Below the pieces are notes generated by a model. That model did no database searches. It was not told the origin of the DNA and saw nothing but the letters and a program-made list of their open reading frames with translations. Shown here one piece after another: positions 49,829 to 64,000 of a stretch of 64,000 nucleotides of DNA. The DNA is from Populus alba (Eukaryota; Streptophyta; Magnoliopsida; Malpighiales; Salicaceae). The stretch's first letter is position 1. Each line of letters starts with the position of its first letter. Location: assembly GCF_005239225.2 (NCBI RefSeq), contig NC_133289.1:9617501-9681500 (forward strand), in the 5' to 3' direction. The position numbers and the translations under genes are program-made.

Positions 49829-50000
49829 TCTCTCTCTATTTCTTTACGATTCAAGTCTAGGGTTTTTTTTTTTCCCTTTCCCCGTGCCTGTGCAGCTGTG
49901 CTAAATACCAAAAATTGCGTGTTTCGATAATCAAAGATCACTTATATTGTGTATTTAGACAATAAATGTATATATATATAAAATAGATAATCACAAAACC
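49829..50000 (-). other. Presumed 5' leader and promoter of U2AF35
   Basis: C/T- and T-rich leader-like sequence upstream of ATG 49,828 on the minus strand, then AT-rich DNA with a short TA microsatellite near 49,971-49,980. Confidence 0.4.
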
Positions 50001-50002
50001 AC

Positions 50003-50090
50003 GTTAGTAAGTTTGCCCGAGAGTTTCAAGGGGGATTAAAAGATCTTTTTTATACAAGCACGCGTGGGTTCGAACCCCAAGGCCTGCATT
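50003..50090 (+). tRNA. tRNA-Leu-like relic (probably non-functional)
   Basis: The segment 'tttgcccgagagtttcaagg', then an anticodon-arm-like 'gattaaaagatc', a variable arm, and 'gcgtgggttcgaaccccaag' resembles a plant leucine tRNA (long variable arm, B box GGTTCGAACCC). The acceptor stem does not pair (5' 'gttagta' against 3' 'ggcctgc'), and the A box is altered (GAGAGTTT instead of GAGTGGTT). I read it as a tRNA pseudogene or the head of a tRNA-derived repeat. Confidence 0.5.
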
Positions 50091-50599
50091 TTTCTTTATA
50101 TGTTGTATGAGTTAAACTTTAAAGCATGAAAATGTTCATTAAGCTCATGTTAAAAAAAATTATTTTAAACGCTTTAGTGACAAGAATTATGGTAACAAAA
50201 ATTCTAGTTTTGAATATTTATGAAAAACAAAAAAGACTTATAGGGTCATTTGAATGAGTTTTTTATGACTTTTGTTAATCCCAAAAATCTTAGTTTTATG
50301 AAAATGCAAAATTGCTTCCTTTAGGAAAGGTAGGGATGCCAAAATTGATTCCCTGCTTCTCAGCTCTATATCTTCGTGGGTTCACTACTTCTAAGACAAT
50401 ATAATATAAAATTACATTGAGATAATTTTCCTGAAAGTTTCAATTGGAATTAAACATCAAAAACCATAGTCAAAGAAATTTTTTTATTGAGTAACTTTAT
50501 TCTAGACTTATCAATTTATAGAATGATTATTTTAGGATGGTGAATTTTCATATTCTTAAATAAACTTTAGGAAATACTACAAGCAATTCATTATGAGAG

Positions 50600-53500
50600 C
50601 TAAAGAGATCAATTATTAATGAAGCTTTGATATGAGTTTGAAAATGCATGAGGTGGGTTGATCAATTGCCAATCCATCCCATCTTTAGAGGTTTGCTTGG
50701 GTGAACTCTTACATGAAGAACAACATCTCGCCTCATAGCCTGGCCTTGCTCAAGATGTTGGTGGTTCTAAGATGATTAATATAACATATGTCACTTAAGA
50801 TAAAGGATGATCTAAATCTCCACTACAATGTTATAGTTGCATGTAAATTAGGCACTTTGCAAAATATTGCAACAACAAATTTTGTAGCTATTACAAGAAT
50901 CTGGATCATATTATTAAGGATTGTCTTGTTCGCTCTCAGAATTGATCCATTTATGCTCTTCATATTATTGTTTAATCTATTTTTCTACCTACATCTTCTT
51001 CATAACTCGTTGTTCTGAGTTTTTCTTCCAACGCTACTCTCGAGTAATATATGATTATTTATGCCCTTTCTACTCTTGATCTCTAAGGTAAAAAACATTT
51101 TCTTACTTTTCCTTCATTAATTGACTCTATTACTTCCAATCATATGACTAGAAGCCCGACTACTTTACTTAATGTTTGTAAATATAATGGTAAACAATGT
51201 ATTCAAATCGTCAATGGCAGTACTCGTCGCATTACAATGATTGACAATTTAAGGTCTTCATTTATTACTGTATTTGTGTCTCCTGATTTATTTGTCAATC
51301 TCATTTTTATTTGACAATTAGTAGAAAAAAATTGTTCTTTTTTTCATTTTAATCATTATATTTGTTATATGCAGGATCAAGTGTTGGGGACAAGTAAAAT
51401 GGTTTTTCTCCCATTGCTAATAATAATAATAATTGGTTTTGGCATTAGAAATTGGGTCATTCTAACTTCGTAATTCTGGAAAATCTTATGAAAAATGGCT
51501 ATTTGAATAGTACAAATGAGTTTTCTTCGTTGTCATTTGATTGTACTCCTTATAAACTTGGAAAATGCAAATCCTTTCCTTTTTCTTTGGAGATTAGTTG
51601 TGCTTTTACATGTTTTAAAATTATTCATTCTGATATTCAGGGTTTGAGTCGTGTTTTTTCTCATGCCTAATACAAGTATTTTGTAGTATTTATAGACGAT
51701 TACAATCATTTCACATGGTTCTATTTTCTTTGTTCTAAAATTGATGTGTTCTCAACCTTCTAAACTTTTGTTGCCTATATAAAAAACTAATTTTTTACTT
51801 GTAATAAGGTCTTATGCTCCAATTCTAAGGGAGAATACATGTCTAATGCTTTTCAATCTTTTCCCCAATAGAAAGGTATTCTCTCTTAACATTCATGTCT
51901 TTACTCCTCTTAATAGAATGATATCTCTAAACATAAGATTCATCTTCTTTTCAATATTATTCGTACATTGATGTACGAGTCTTTTGTTCCTTTTAGATTA
52001 TAGGTAGAAGCCTTATATATGATCGTATATTTGATTGATAATTTGTCTTCTCCTACTTTGCATGTTGATTCTCCATATTCTATTTGTTTAGTATTTCTCG
52101 TGATTATAATTATCTTCATGTTTTTGGTTGAGTTTATTTTATTAACTTACCTCCTATTGAACATCACAAGCTTACTACTCAATATGTTCAGTGTGCTTTT
52201 CTTATTTATAATAACTCTCATAAAGGGTTTATGTGTTAATATGGATGCTAATAAGCTTTGTATTTCTTGCAATGTGATTTTTCTTTAAAAATGAATATTT
52301 CTTTCCATCTTATTCTAATTATGTGTCTTCCTTTATTTTTTTTTTCTTCTTTAATGATGTGTCTAATACTCTTTCTTGTTTTAATCTAGGTATTGTGTAT
52401 TAACGGTGCCGCTTATTGCCTCTTTTTTCCTCTAAACCGCCACATAATCATGTCATGCATGCATTTCATCGATCTACTAAGGTTTCCCAACCCCTAAATT
52501 GTTATGGTTGTTCTTTTTCCTCTCTTCATGTTAGTCTTGATAATACTTCTGTGCCTAAGTCTTATTCCTAGACTTCTGCTCATGAATGTTGGCGTCAGGC
52601 TATGCAAGAAGACTTAAGGCTCTTCAGGACACTCATACTTAGGATATAACCCTTTATCCTACTAGATTTAAGCTCATTGGGTGTAAATGAGTATATACAA
52701 TCACACTACTTTTTTATGGCTTTATCGAACGACATAAACCTTGTTTGATGGCACTTGGGAATCAACAAGAGTATGGGTTTGATGATGAGAAAATATTTGC
52801 TTTTATGGCTAAAATGACTATTGGCCACACTGTTATGGCCATTGTTATTTTGAAAGGATGGTCACTTCATCTCATGGATGTGAAGAATGTATTTTTACAT
52901 GGTGACCTAAAGGAAGAAACATTTATATCTCCTCCTCCTGACTTGCTTCCTTCCTTTTCTGTTAAAGTTTGTCGCTTGAGAAGATCTCTCTATGGTTTGA
53001 AGCAGGTACCCTAGGTATGGCTTGAAAAGTTTCATACCATTTTATTGGATTTTATATTTACTCAGCGTCAATATGACTCATTTTTATTTTGTTTCATGCT
53101 TGCCCTTGGGATCATTATGCTTTTTTTATATGTCGATGATATTATGATTACTAGATCTGATCTCCAGCTAATTGACCAGTCCTAACAACGACTCAGATCT
53201 TCCTTTCATATGAAAGATCTTGGTCCCTAACAATATTTTCTTGGACTTGAGATTCAACATTATACGAATGACACATTTTTACATTAGCATAAGTATATGT
53301 AAGAACTTATTTTTTTAGTCGGCCTTCAAGACAGTAATTCAATTCTTACTCGTATAAAGATAAATTTAAAGTTGCATAAAAAGAATGATGATCCCTTATA
53401 TGATCCTTCGATGTATCAACAACTGGTGGGCAATTTGAATTATTTGACTATTATTTAACCTGATATCTTGTTTGTTGTTCATCAGTTTAATCAGTTTATA

Positions 53501-53610
53501 CAAGCTCCATCCCAGACATATCTGTTCATTGTCTTCTTTGATATCTCATAAAGAACATCTAGTCACGGCTTGTTCTTCCCTTCAGGGGATTCTTTATAGT
53601 TAATGGGTTT
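50600..53610 (+). mobile_element. Decayed Ty1/copia retrotransposon polyprotein
   Basis: Translated plus-strand segments follow the copia order: a zinc-knuckle relic (DHIIKDC, near 50,905-50,930), a protease region (NHMTRSPTTL near 51,140), integrase (HSDIQG near 51,626, FVVFIDDYNHFTWF near 51,690), then reverse transcriptase (GWSLHLMDVKNVFLHGDL near 52,857-52,905, RRSLYGLKQ near 52,975-53,005, YVDD at 53,129-53,140, MKDLG near 53,210), ending in an RNase-H-proximal region. Many stops and frameshifts show it is dead. I could not identify flanking LTRs. The longest intact piece is 89 codons (52,745-53,014). Confidence 0.88.
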
Positions 53611-53895
53611 TAGTGATGTCCATTGAGTTGGTTTCCCTTTGTTCGGTTGTGGCCTATTTAGTTAAAAAAACATGCTCAAAACGATCCCTATCTTCTCTTT
53701 CAGTACCAGCTCAGTCTTTATAGCAAACTTTCCAAACCATCTACCTAGCTCCCTCGGGGAAAACAAGAAAAAACAAAACAAGACGCACGCATCCCTTTTC
53801 TATGCCACTTTCTCTCGGCAGGCTATTGATTTAGCTTCATTTTTCGGGACCTTTTGCTTCTTAAGCAGGCGTTACTGCATTTTCATTAATATTCT

Positions 53896-54095
53896 TTTTA
53901 TATATATATATAACCTGAGATGTTCGGACCAGCTTGCGTGCACCACAACTAATCTTCGGGCTCACTGAACATCTTGCAAGCCTAGTGAGCATGTAAGACA
54001 CCACGAGGGTGACAGATGTACACAAGTGGGGCTTGAACCCTGGTGTGGAGGAAGGGAACAAGTCCCTTCAACCACTAGGCCACAACCCCATGTGT
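53896..54095 (-). mobile_element. tRNA-derived SINE with target-site duplication
   Basis: On the minus strand the element opens with GTGGCCTAGTGGTTGAAGG (A box) and carries GGGTTCAAGCCCC (B box) 30-odd bases later, the layout of a tRNA-derived SINE. The body continues to a TA-rich tail ending next to 'tatatatata'. It is flanked by a 17-bp direct repeat with one mismatch: 'attttcattaatattct' (53,879-53,895) and 'attttcattagtattct' (54,096-54,112). Length about 200 bp. Confidence 0.85.
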
Positions 54096-54112
54096 ATTTT
54101 CATTAGTATTCT

Positions 54113-54780
54113 GGTTGCCCTAGTTGTTGTTACTAAAATTAATTTTAAAAAAAAAAAACTTAAAAAAATCAACATTGGATTGAAACAAATAAAATAATCA
54201 TTTTACCCTTATGAACAGTAAAATAGTTTTTTTTATAAGGTCTATTTATCATTATTATAGTAATAAAAAAACAAATAAGACTTTTTTACATTTTAGATAA
54301 ACTTTAAAATAAATTAAATACCCTTGGAAGAATTAACACTCGGTTTTTTCAAATAAAATTTATCAGTCCCGGGTCCGGCAGCTAGTACTCACTATCATAA
54401 GAATTCAAGTGTTTGGCACTATTGGCTAATTATTAATTTAGTTTTTCGCTGGAAGATAGATCATGAAATTGGAAAACAAACTAATCTGCCAAGGAACTTA
54501 AAGAGACGACCCGACCCTAGGCAAGGTTCGAAGTCTTAGGCGATAGGGGATGGGATTTTCATCTAAATTACATGCTTTGCACAACCGGCAAAATGCAACA
54601 GGTCGAACATGCAGGGCGAATCAAATCGATTCGGAAATAATAAAAGAGCAATCAACATGCCATTTCCCGCTCAGAAACCAATCGAACAAAGCTAGTTATG
54701 GTAAAGAGTAATTCCACTTGAAAAATATTCTCCATAAAACACCGTTCCAATCTCAGAACAAAACTCTTCAGAAAATTATT
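54113..54780. other. Intergenic DNA between the SINE and enolase
   Basis: AT-rich DNA, with the enolase 3' UTR expected in the last part (about 54,700-54,883 on the minus strand). No gene seen. Confidence 0.45.
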
Positions 54781-54883
54781 TTAAAAAGTCTCAGGGTGTA
54801 ACCCGTTCTCCATTAACTTATTCACTGCATACGGAGTGACGACGCTCAGATCCAGCAGCAGAATCATCAGTACTTCTCTGGTT

Positions 54884-58843
<3,960 letters not shown>

Positions 58844-61230
58844 AGCTTTGATTAAATAAGGTTTTGGATCTGGACAAAGAGAGAGGGAGGGAGAGATTCG
58901 AGGGGGAGGCGCAGGAGAAAAGTGTTTAGCTGCTTAAGACTGAGAAGAGATAGCAGACACTAGAGAGACACAGGTATTTGTACACACGAGACAATACCAA
59001 ACACACACGTGCTTTGGTTTATTTCTTTTCTACTACAAGAAATCACGTCGTTTCCTTTTCTTTTTCTTTTTTAATTATTTGGTTTACATAGTAGTTTTAA
59101 AACTGGGCGTAACCCGATACGTTGATAGATGACCTAGTTAATCTAGAGTAAAATCAAGTTAAATTAAAAAAATTTAAAAAAAAAAAATATGGTATAACCT
59201 GATTGACCAGCAAAATTTGATTATAACCTTTTTATTTTTATTTTTTTTATTAAAATAATATCATTTTAATTTTTTTTAAAATTAATCTAAATAACTCAAT
59301 GACTCGGTCAAAACTGAGAATTCAAGTTTTAAATCGGACCGAGTCTAAAAACCATGGTTTACATTCTTTGTTCAAAAACAAAGCAAATTACACTTTAAAA
59401 ATAATTTTTTTTTCAAATGAGAATCTCAAACTTAAAATTATTATTATTGAGAGAAATTTTAAAATATATCATGGTTTTACTAAAGTACAAGACATAAATC
59501 ATTGTGGAACGTAACAGTGCTCCATGGTTTGTTTGTTTTTCAATCATTTTATTTTTTTATTTATTTTTTTACATTGAGTTAGTATAAAATTGAATTTAAT
59601 GGTTTATTTTGGCTTTCTTGGTATTAGGTTATGGAGATGTCAAGAAAAAAAAAATCAAAAACTTAGTGCTTGAATTCACAAAATAAAATTTTATTTTATT
59701 TATTTAAAATAATTAAAACTTTATGTATCAATTTTAAAATAAATGTTCAATCATTTGTTTAGACCAGACTAGGAACTAATTATTTTGCTCTTTCTCAGCT
59801 ATTTTTTATCATTGATTTTTTTTTATTTTATCATTTCTCATATTGTTGATGTGGGATTGTACTTTGGTCTATTTCCTTTGGCTTGATTTTGGATTTGCAC
59901 AATGTTGCGAAAAAATTTTGAGCCTCAATTGATGCTAATATGGCAAAAAAATGTTATTTCAATTAAATCTCTAAGGACCGAGTTTGAAATTGAAATAAAT
60001 GTTCATCTCTCTCTTTTTGCCAATATAGGGACCGAAGTACAGAATTGGTTGTCATTGGGGATGCATTTGGTTTCTTATAGGATGCAATAATATCATTTCT
60101 TGATTATGTTAAAATCATCTAGATAAGAAACTTTTTTATGAGGCAGCATATTATAATGGTGTTACTCCCATGATCCATTTTTTTTTTTTTTCTCCTTCTT
60201 CTTTTCTCTATCGTCGCCTTAGTTTCCGCATATGGCCCTTTCCAAAATATCAAAGTGAAATGTCAGTTTTTCTTTTGTCAAACTTGTTTTTTTGAACTAA
60301 ATTAATTTTTTAATTTTATATATTAACATTGGGTTAGCTAGATATTAGAATTCTTAATGTTTATTTTTTTACTTCCTATATGGTAATCTCGATCGCATTA
60401 TTTAAATAGTAGGTTTTAAAAATTAACTTAGGTTGACTTGACCTATTTTCTAATTTTTTTTTGTTTTAAAATATTTTTTTTTAATTTCATCTTTCAACAT
60501 TTAATTGGTTGGAAATTATACTTCGTAATTTTTTTATTTACTTTTTATGGGATGATTCTAATCTTATGACTCAAGTCGAGGGTTTTGTCAGATTAACTTG
60601 AGTTCGTTCCATTCATATTTTTTTAATTGATTTATTTTTTTAGTTTTATTTTTTAACATTGGTTTGGTTAGGAGTTAGGTTTTATAATTTATTTTTTAAA
60701 AAAAAATATTACAATAACTCTTATAACAGCCGATTAAAAAAAGCAACTCTTACTCGTGCATTTCTATTAGGTGATAGTTAACTTGTTCAAATTTTAAAAA
60801 GACATACACAAATGAAAAAAGATCAAATAAATGAATTTATAACTCATTAAAAACAATAAGTATATCTCCACACATGTTTTCTTCTTTTTTTATATACATA
60901 TATTTTTAAAAAAACAAACTCGATGAATTAACTAATATAATATTGCTAGTCATTTCTTAAACTTTATAAAATTATTTAGTTAATAATGATTGCTTCTATG
61001 AATAAATCATAGACTCGCCCTAAATAAAATGTCCTATGGTTTGATGAGTTTTTTTTATCATTTATATGGTGTTATTATACTTGAGTGATGTTATTTCAAC
61101 TCCATAAAATTATTAATATTGCTTCACATTTAATACAAGTTTTATCAATTGACTAGATTTTCCTTATCTTGCTAGTATAATTTGTATTTGATAAGTATAT
61201 TTCCTATAATTCTTTTTTTTGACACTTAAA
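58844..61230. other. Enolase leader/promoter, then AT-rich intergenic DNA
   Basis: The first roughly 150-200 bp upstream of the enolase start are leader and promoter (G/A-rich on the plus strand, 'gagagagggaggg'). Beyond about 59,050 the DNA is AT-rich with no gene, RNA or bounded repeat that I can support. Confidence 0.5.
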
Positions 61231-61236
61231 CATATT

Positions 61237-61425
61237 TGAAAGTGTAGTTGTGATTATTTTTAAAAGTGTTTTTTATTTTAAAATATATTAAAATAATATT
61301 TAAAAAAAATTAATTTTGACATCAACATATCAAAATAATTTGAAAATATTAAAAATATATTAATTTAAAATAAAAAAAAATCAATTTGAAAAAAACAACT
61401 CTTTTAAAATACAGTGTGAATCAAT
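61237..61425. repeat. MITE-like repeat copy
   Basis: Same family as 5,150-5,585 and 40,205-40,385: 'agtgtagttgtgattattt' at the left, a 'tgacatcaacatatcaaaat' core, and a degraded right end near 'aatacagtgtga'. Non-coding. Confidence 0.45.
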
Positions 61426-63259
61426 AATGAATCCCTCGAAAACATGTGACAACCATTTAGGTTACCTCCTTTTTTTTTTTATGGGTAAAACTTTTATTGC
61501 CATTCGCAACTGTAGTTATCAATGGACTAGATCTCGTTTCAAATTATATGATATAATTAAATGGATTTGATTCATAACTTATACGAGATCTAGATCCGCT
61601 AATCCATTTATTAAATAAATCAAATATGGATTTACCTTAATTCGGTTTGATAATAATCCTAACAAAAAATAACATTAATTTTATTTATAATTAATATAAT
61701 ATTAATAAAATACAAACAAATTCAAAAAATATAAAATAAGAAAAAAAAATATAGCACTAGGTTTAGATTTATGATTTATTTACTTTAAATGCTGAATAAC
61801 TTTCTCTACTTGTCTCTTTTATTCTATACATTAATGACAACTTTTACAAACAATTACATGACAAGTTTTTATTCATTTTTTAAGTCTCAAAGTAATTTTA
61901 TAAAAAATTAATGAGTTGGTAATAGTATTGTACTTGTATTTATAATTTATTACGTCTCAATCCAATTTGAATTTTGCCCATTTCAAACTTGATTTATGGT
62001 AAAACATCCCTTTTTTTTTCATGCCGATAATTAAGCTATATTTAGAGTAGGTATTTTTATTAATTATTTTTAGTCTTGTCGCACTTCCTGCCTAATTGAA
62101 ATTAATTTTGACCTTTAATGTGAGTTTTTATTAGAATTATTTTATTTAGTTCTTTTAATTAATGGTGTTGTATTTTCATTTAAAAAAAAATTGACATATG
62201 ATATATAATTCTAACTGTTTTTTTTTTTATTAACGTGAATGTTTAGATCAATTTTTGTGCACCTCGACTAATTATACAGATTCTGAAGTTAATGATTATA
62301 TAAGCCTCTAATAATCCTGAAATTTATGAGATTCGAATTGGTAATCTCTAAAATATAAATCTAAAATTTGATTAGTTGAGTCGTAGTTATTATAACATAT
62401 TTTCTTATACACGTGGTTGCTGAAAACTCTTTGTACGTCAAAGCATGATTTTAAATGCAAAAACATTGTTTCTTTGAAAAAATAAACGATAAATTTAATG
62501 AATATCAATTGATGATTGAAAAATCTGATAGATCCGAATCCATCATTCCGACCCGTGATACCCAATTTGGGACCATTTACCATAACTTTCTTCCACCTTG
62601 TATTTTCGATTTGTCAGAGCATCATTTCAAACATGAAGGGTAAGTGTAACTGACCTTCTTTTGTTTGTCTGTTGGCGGGGTTTGGTAACCGTCAAGAAGA
62701 GTTTGGTGAGATGAGCTCCCTCTGCTGCCCGAAATACGATGGCTCTTGCTTTCTGCGAAAAATAATTTAAATAAAAGTAAAATTGAAGAAACGGGAAAGG
62801 ACATTTCGACCTTTTGACTTCCTAGATTCCAATTTGTCTTCCCTTTGCCACTCTTTTCCAGCTGTTTAAGGGTTGACATTTTCATTTAAAGTGTTAGAAT
62901 TTGATTTTCAAATTCAAAACCACAATTCAATATTAAAATATTTCCTTGTAATTTATATAATCAAAAGTTAAAAATATTAAATTTAAGCTAATTTAACCAC
63001 AATTCATAAAGTTCCCATGTTTAAATCCTAAAGAAATGAAGTTATAGTTTAGAAGTATCATTGGTGTTGTGTTTTATCACGGGCAAACTATTTCTCTTTA
63101 GCAAAAAATAATGTTTAATTATCATAAATGTAATTTTTATATAAAAAGAAAAATATCAACCTAGATCATTAACTTTACTGAGTCAAATAATTAGGTTTAT
63201 TTCAATAAAAAACAACAACAATAGATAGATCAAATTTAAAAAGAAAAGCAATTAAAAAT
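61426..63259. other. AT-rich intergenic DNA
   Basis: About 1.8 kb with no convincing gene. The open frames at 62,308-62,885 (62 to 91 codons on either strand) have no recognised family. The small G/C-richer patch at 62,640-62,760 has no conserved frame. Confidence 0.45.
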
Positions 63260-63274
63260 CATTACACCTAACAT

Positions 63275-63447
63275 CTTTTTCTGGATTCGAGGAAACCCCA
63301 CCTCTGAAAAACATATTTTATGGGTCCAGGTGAGTAAATAAAACCATGACTGTTCCAGGATCTTACAAGAGATGCACACCCTGACTCGAATTCAAAACTT
63401 GCTATGCAGATCACAAACTTTTTACCACCATGCTACGCCTTTGGGGG
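63275..63447 (-). mobile_element. tRNA-derived SINE bounded by a perfect 15-bp target-site duplication
   Basis: On the minus strand it starts with CCCCCAAAGGCGTAGCATGG, where GTAGCATGGTGGTAA looks like an A box, followed by TTGAATTCGAGTC as a B-box-like element. A 100-bp body follows, ending near CGAATCCAGAAAAAG. The direct repeat 'cattacacctaacat' flanks it exactly (63,260-63,274 and 63,448-63,462). The perfect duplication means a fairly recent insertion. Confidence 0.85.
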
Positions 63448-63462
63448 CATTACACCTAACAT

Positions 63463-64000
63463 TATATTTGAAAAATCATAAAATTTAATTTTCAATCAAT
63501 TAATTGTTGAAAAATTAAATTAAAAAAATTTAATTATATAAAAGAATTAAAAATAATAATTTAAAAACAAGGATCAAAATTAAAATAAAAAAATAAATTT
63601 TATATTTAATTAAACAGTAAAATTAAAAAAAATCAGTTTAGCATGATCATTCTCTCAGCATATCCCATTCACGACATATACATTCCGTGCTGTTTTATTA
63701 ATATTTCAAATGCATGGATGTCATGATCTTCCTCTCGCGTGATGGCTTGCTTAATGGTTGACTCTTGCAAAATTTTAATTATTTATTTATTTATTGTACT
63801 CGATATTAAATTTCATGATTTAGGGGAGTGCTCCTCCCCCGCCTTTTTTTTTTTTTAACAGGAATATTAAAAAAAAAGAATTCTCAATTGTTAATCCATG
63901 TCAGATCTGGTGAGTGGTGACTACGATCGACTGCAGGCCATTTATTTAATTTATTTTCCTTTACGCCCTCCCTTCTGATACGGGTTTATTAATAAATTTT
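63463..64000. other. AT-rich intergenic DNA at the right edge
   Basis: No gene, RNA or repeat that I can support. Confidence 0.5.

Noticed and set aside
62308..62885. Open frames of 62-91 codons on both strands near the right edge
   Set aside because: No recognised motifs; composition fits chance open frames or old repeat DNA.

Overview
This is plant nuclear DNA: AT-rich (many long T and A runs), with widely spaced multi-exon genes split by short GT-AG introns and plant-specific families (HD2-type histone deacetylase, bifunctional 5-methylcytosine DNA glycosylase). A MITE-like repeat seen several times here resembles one I associate with poplars and willows, so Populus or a close relative is my guess; the sequence alone does not prove the species.

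Layout. (1) 1-187, minus: the N-terminal exon of an unrecognised gene running off the left edge. (2) 188-9,670: AT-rich intergenic DNA with MITE-like pieces. (3) 9,672-19,929, minus: a complete 19-coding-exon ROS1/DEMETER-family DNA demethylase, about 1,812 aa. (4) 19,930-25,960: leader, intergenic DNA and a pyrimidine-rich repeat array. (5) 25,962-33,801, minus: a complete 13-exon Delta(14)-sterol reductase (FACKEL type), 367 aa, with LTR-like repeats in its largest intron. (6) 34,000-40,380: AT-rich DNA with a decayed pogo/Tigger-like transposase and a recent tandem duplication of about 335 bp. (7) 40,517-43,135, plus: a complete 10-exon HD2-type histone deacetylase, 305 aa, one intron of which has clear U12-type (AT-AC) signals. 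(8) 45,650-46,015, plus: a broken PRA1-family pseudogene. (9) 48,388-49,828, minus: a U2AF35 splicing-factor gene, intact except for a 2-base insertion in the RRM-like domain that shifts the frame. (10) 50,600-53,600, plus: a decayed Ty1/copia polyprotein, with a tRNA-derived SINE just beyond it. (11) 54,884-58,843, minus: a complete 16-exon cytosolic enolase, 445 aa, with a solo LTR and 5-bp target-site duplication in one intron. (12) 58,900-64,000: AT-rich intergenic DNA with a SINE bounded by a perfect 15-bp target-site duplication.

The five identified genes are independent housekeeping or chromatin genes: DNA demethylation, sterol synthesis, histone deacetylation/nucleolar chromatin, 3' splice-site recognition and glycolysis. 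Nothing suggests a cluster or a shared pathway. I found no new biological system. The strongest unusual signals are the U12-type intron in the HD2 gene, the frameshift in U2AF35, two GC-AG introns, a G-quadruplex-like hexamer repeat inside the demethylase coding sequence, and several cleanly bounded retroelement insertions. Exon joins were derived by eye from splice consensus, reading frame and family conservation; every complete gene model closes in frame except U2AF35.
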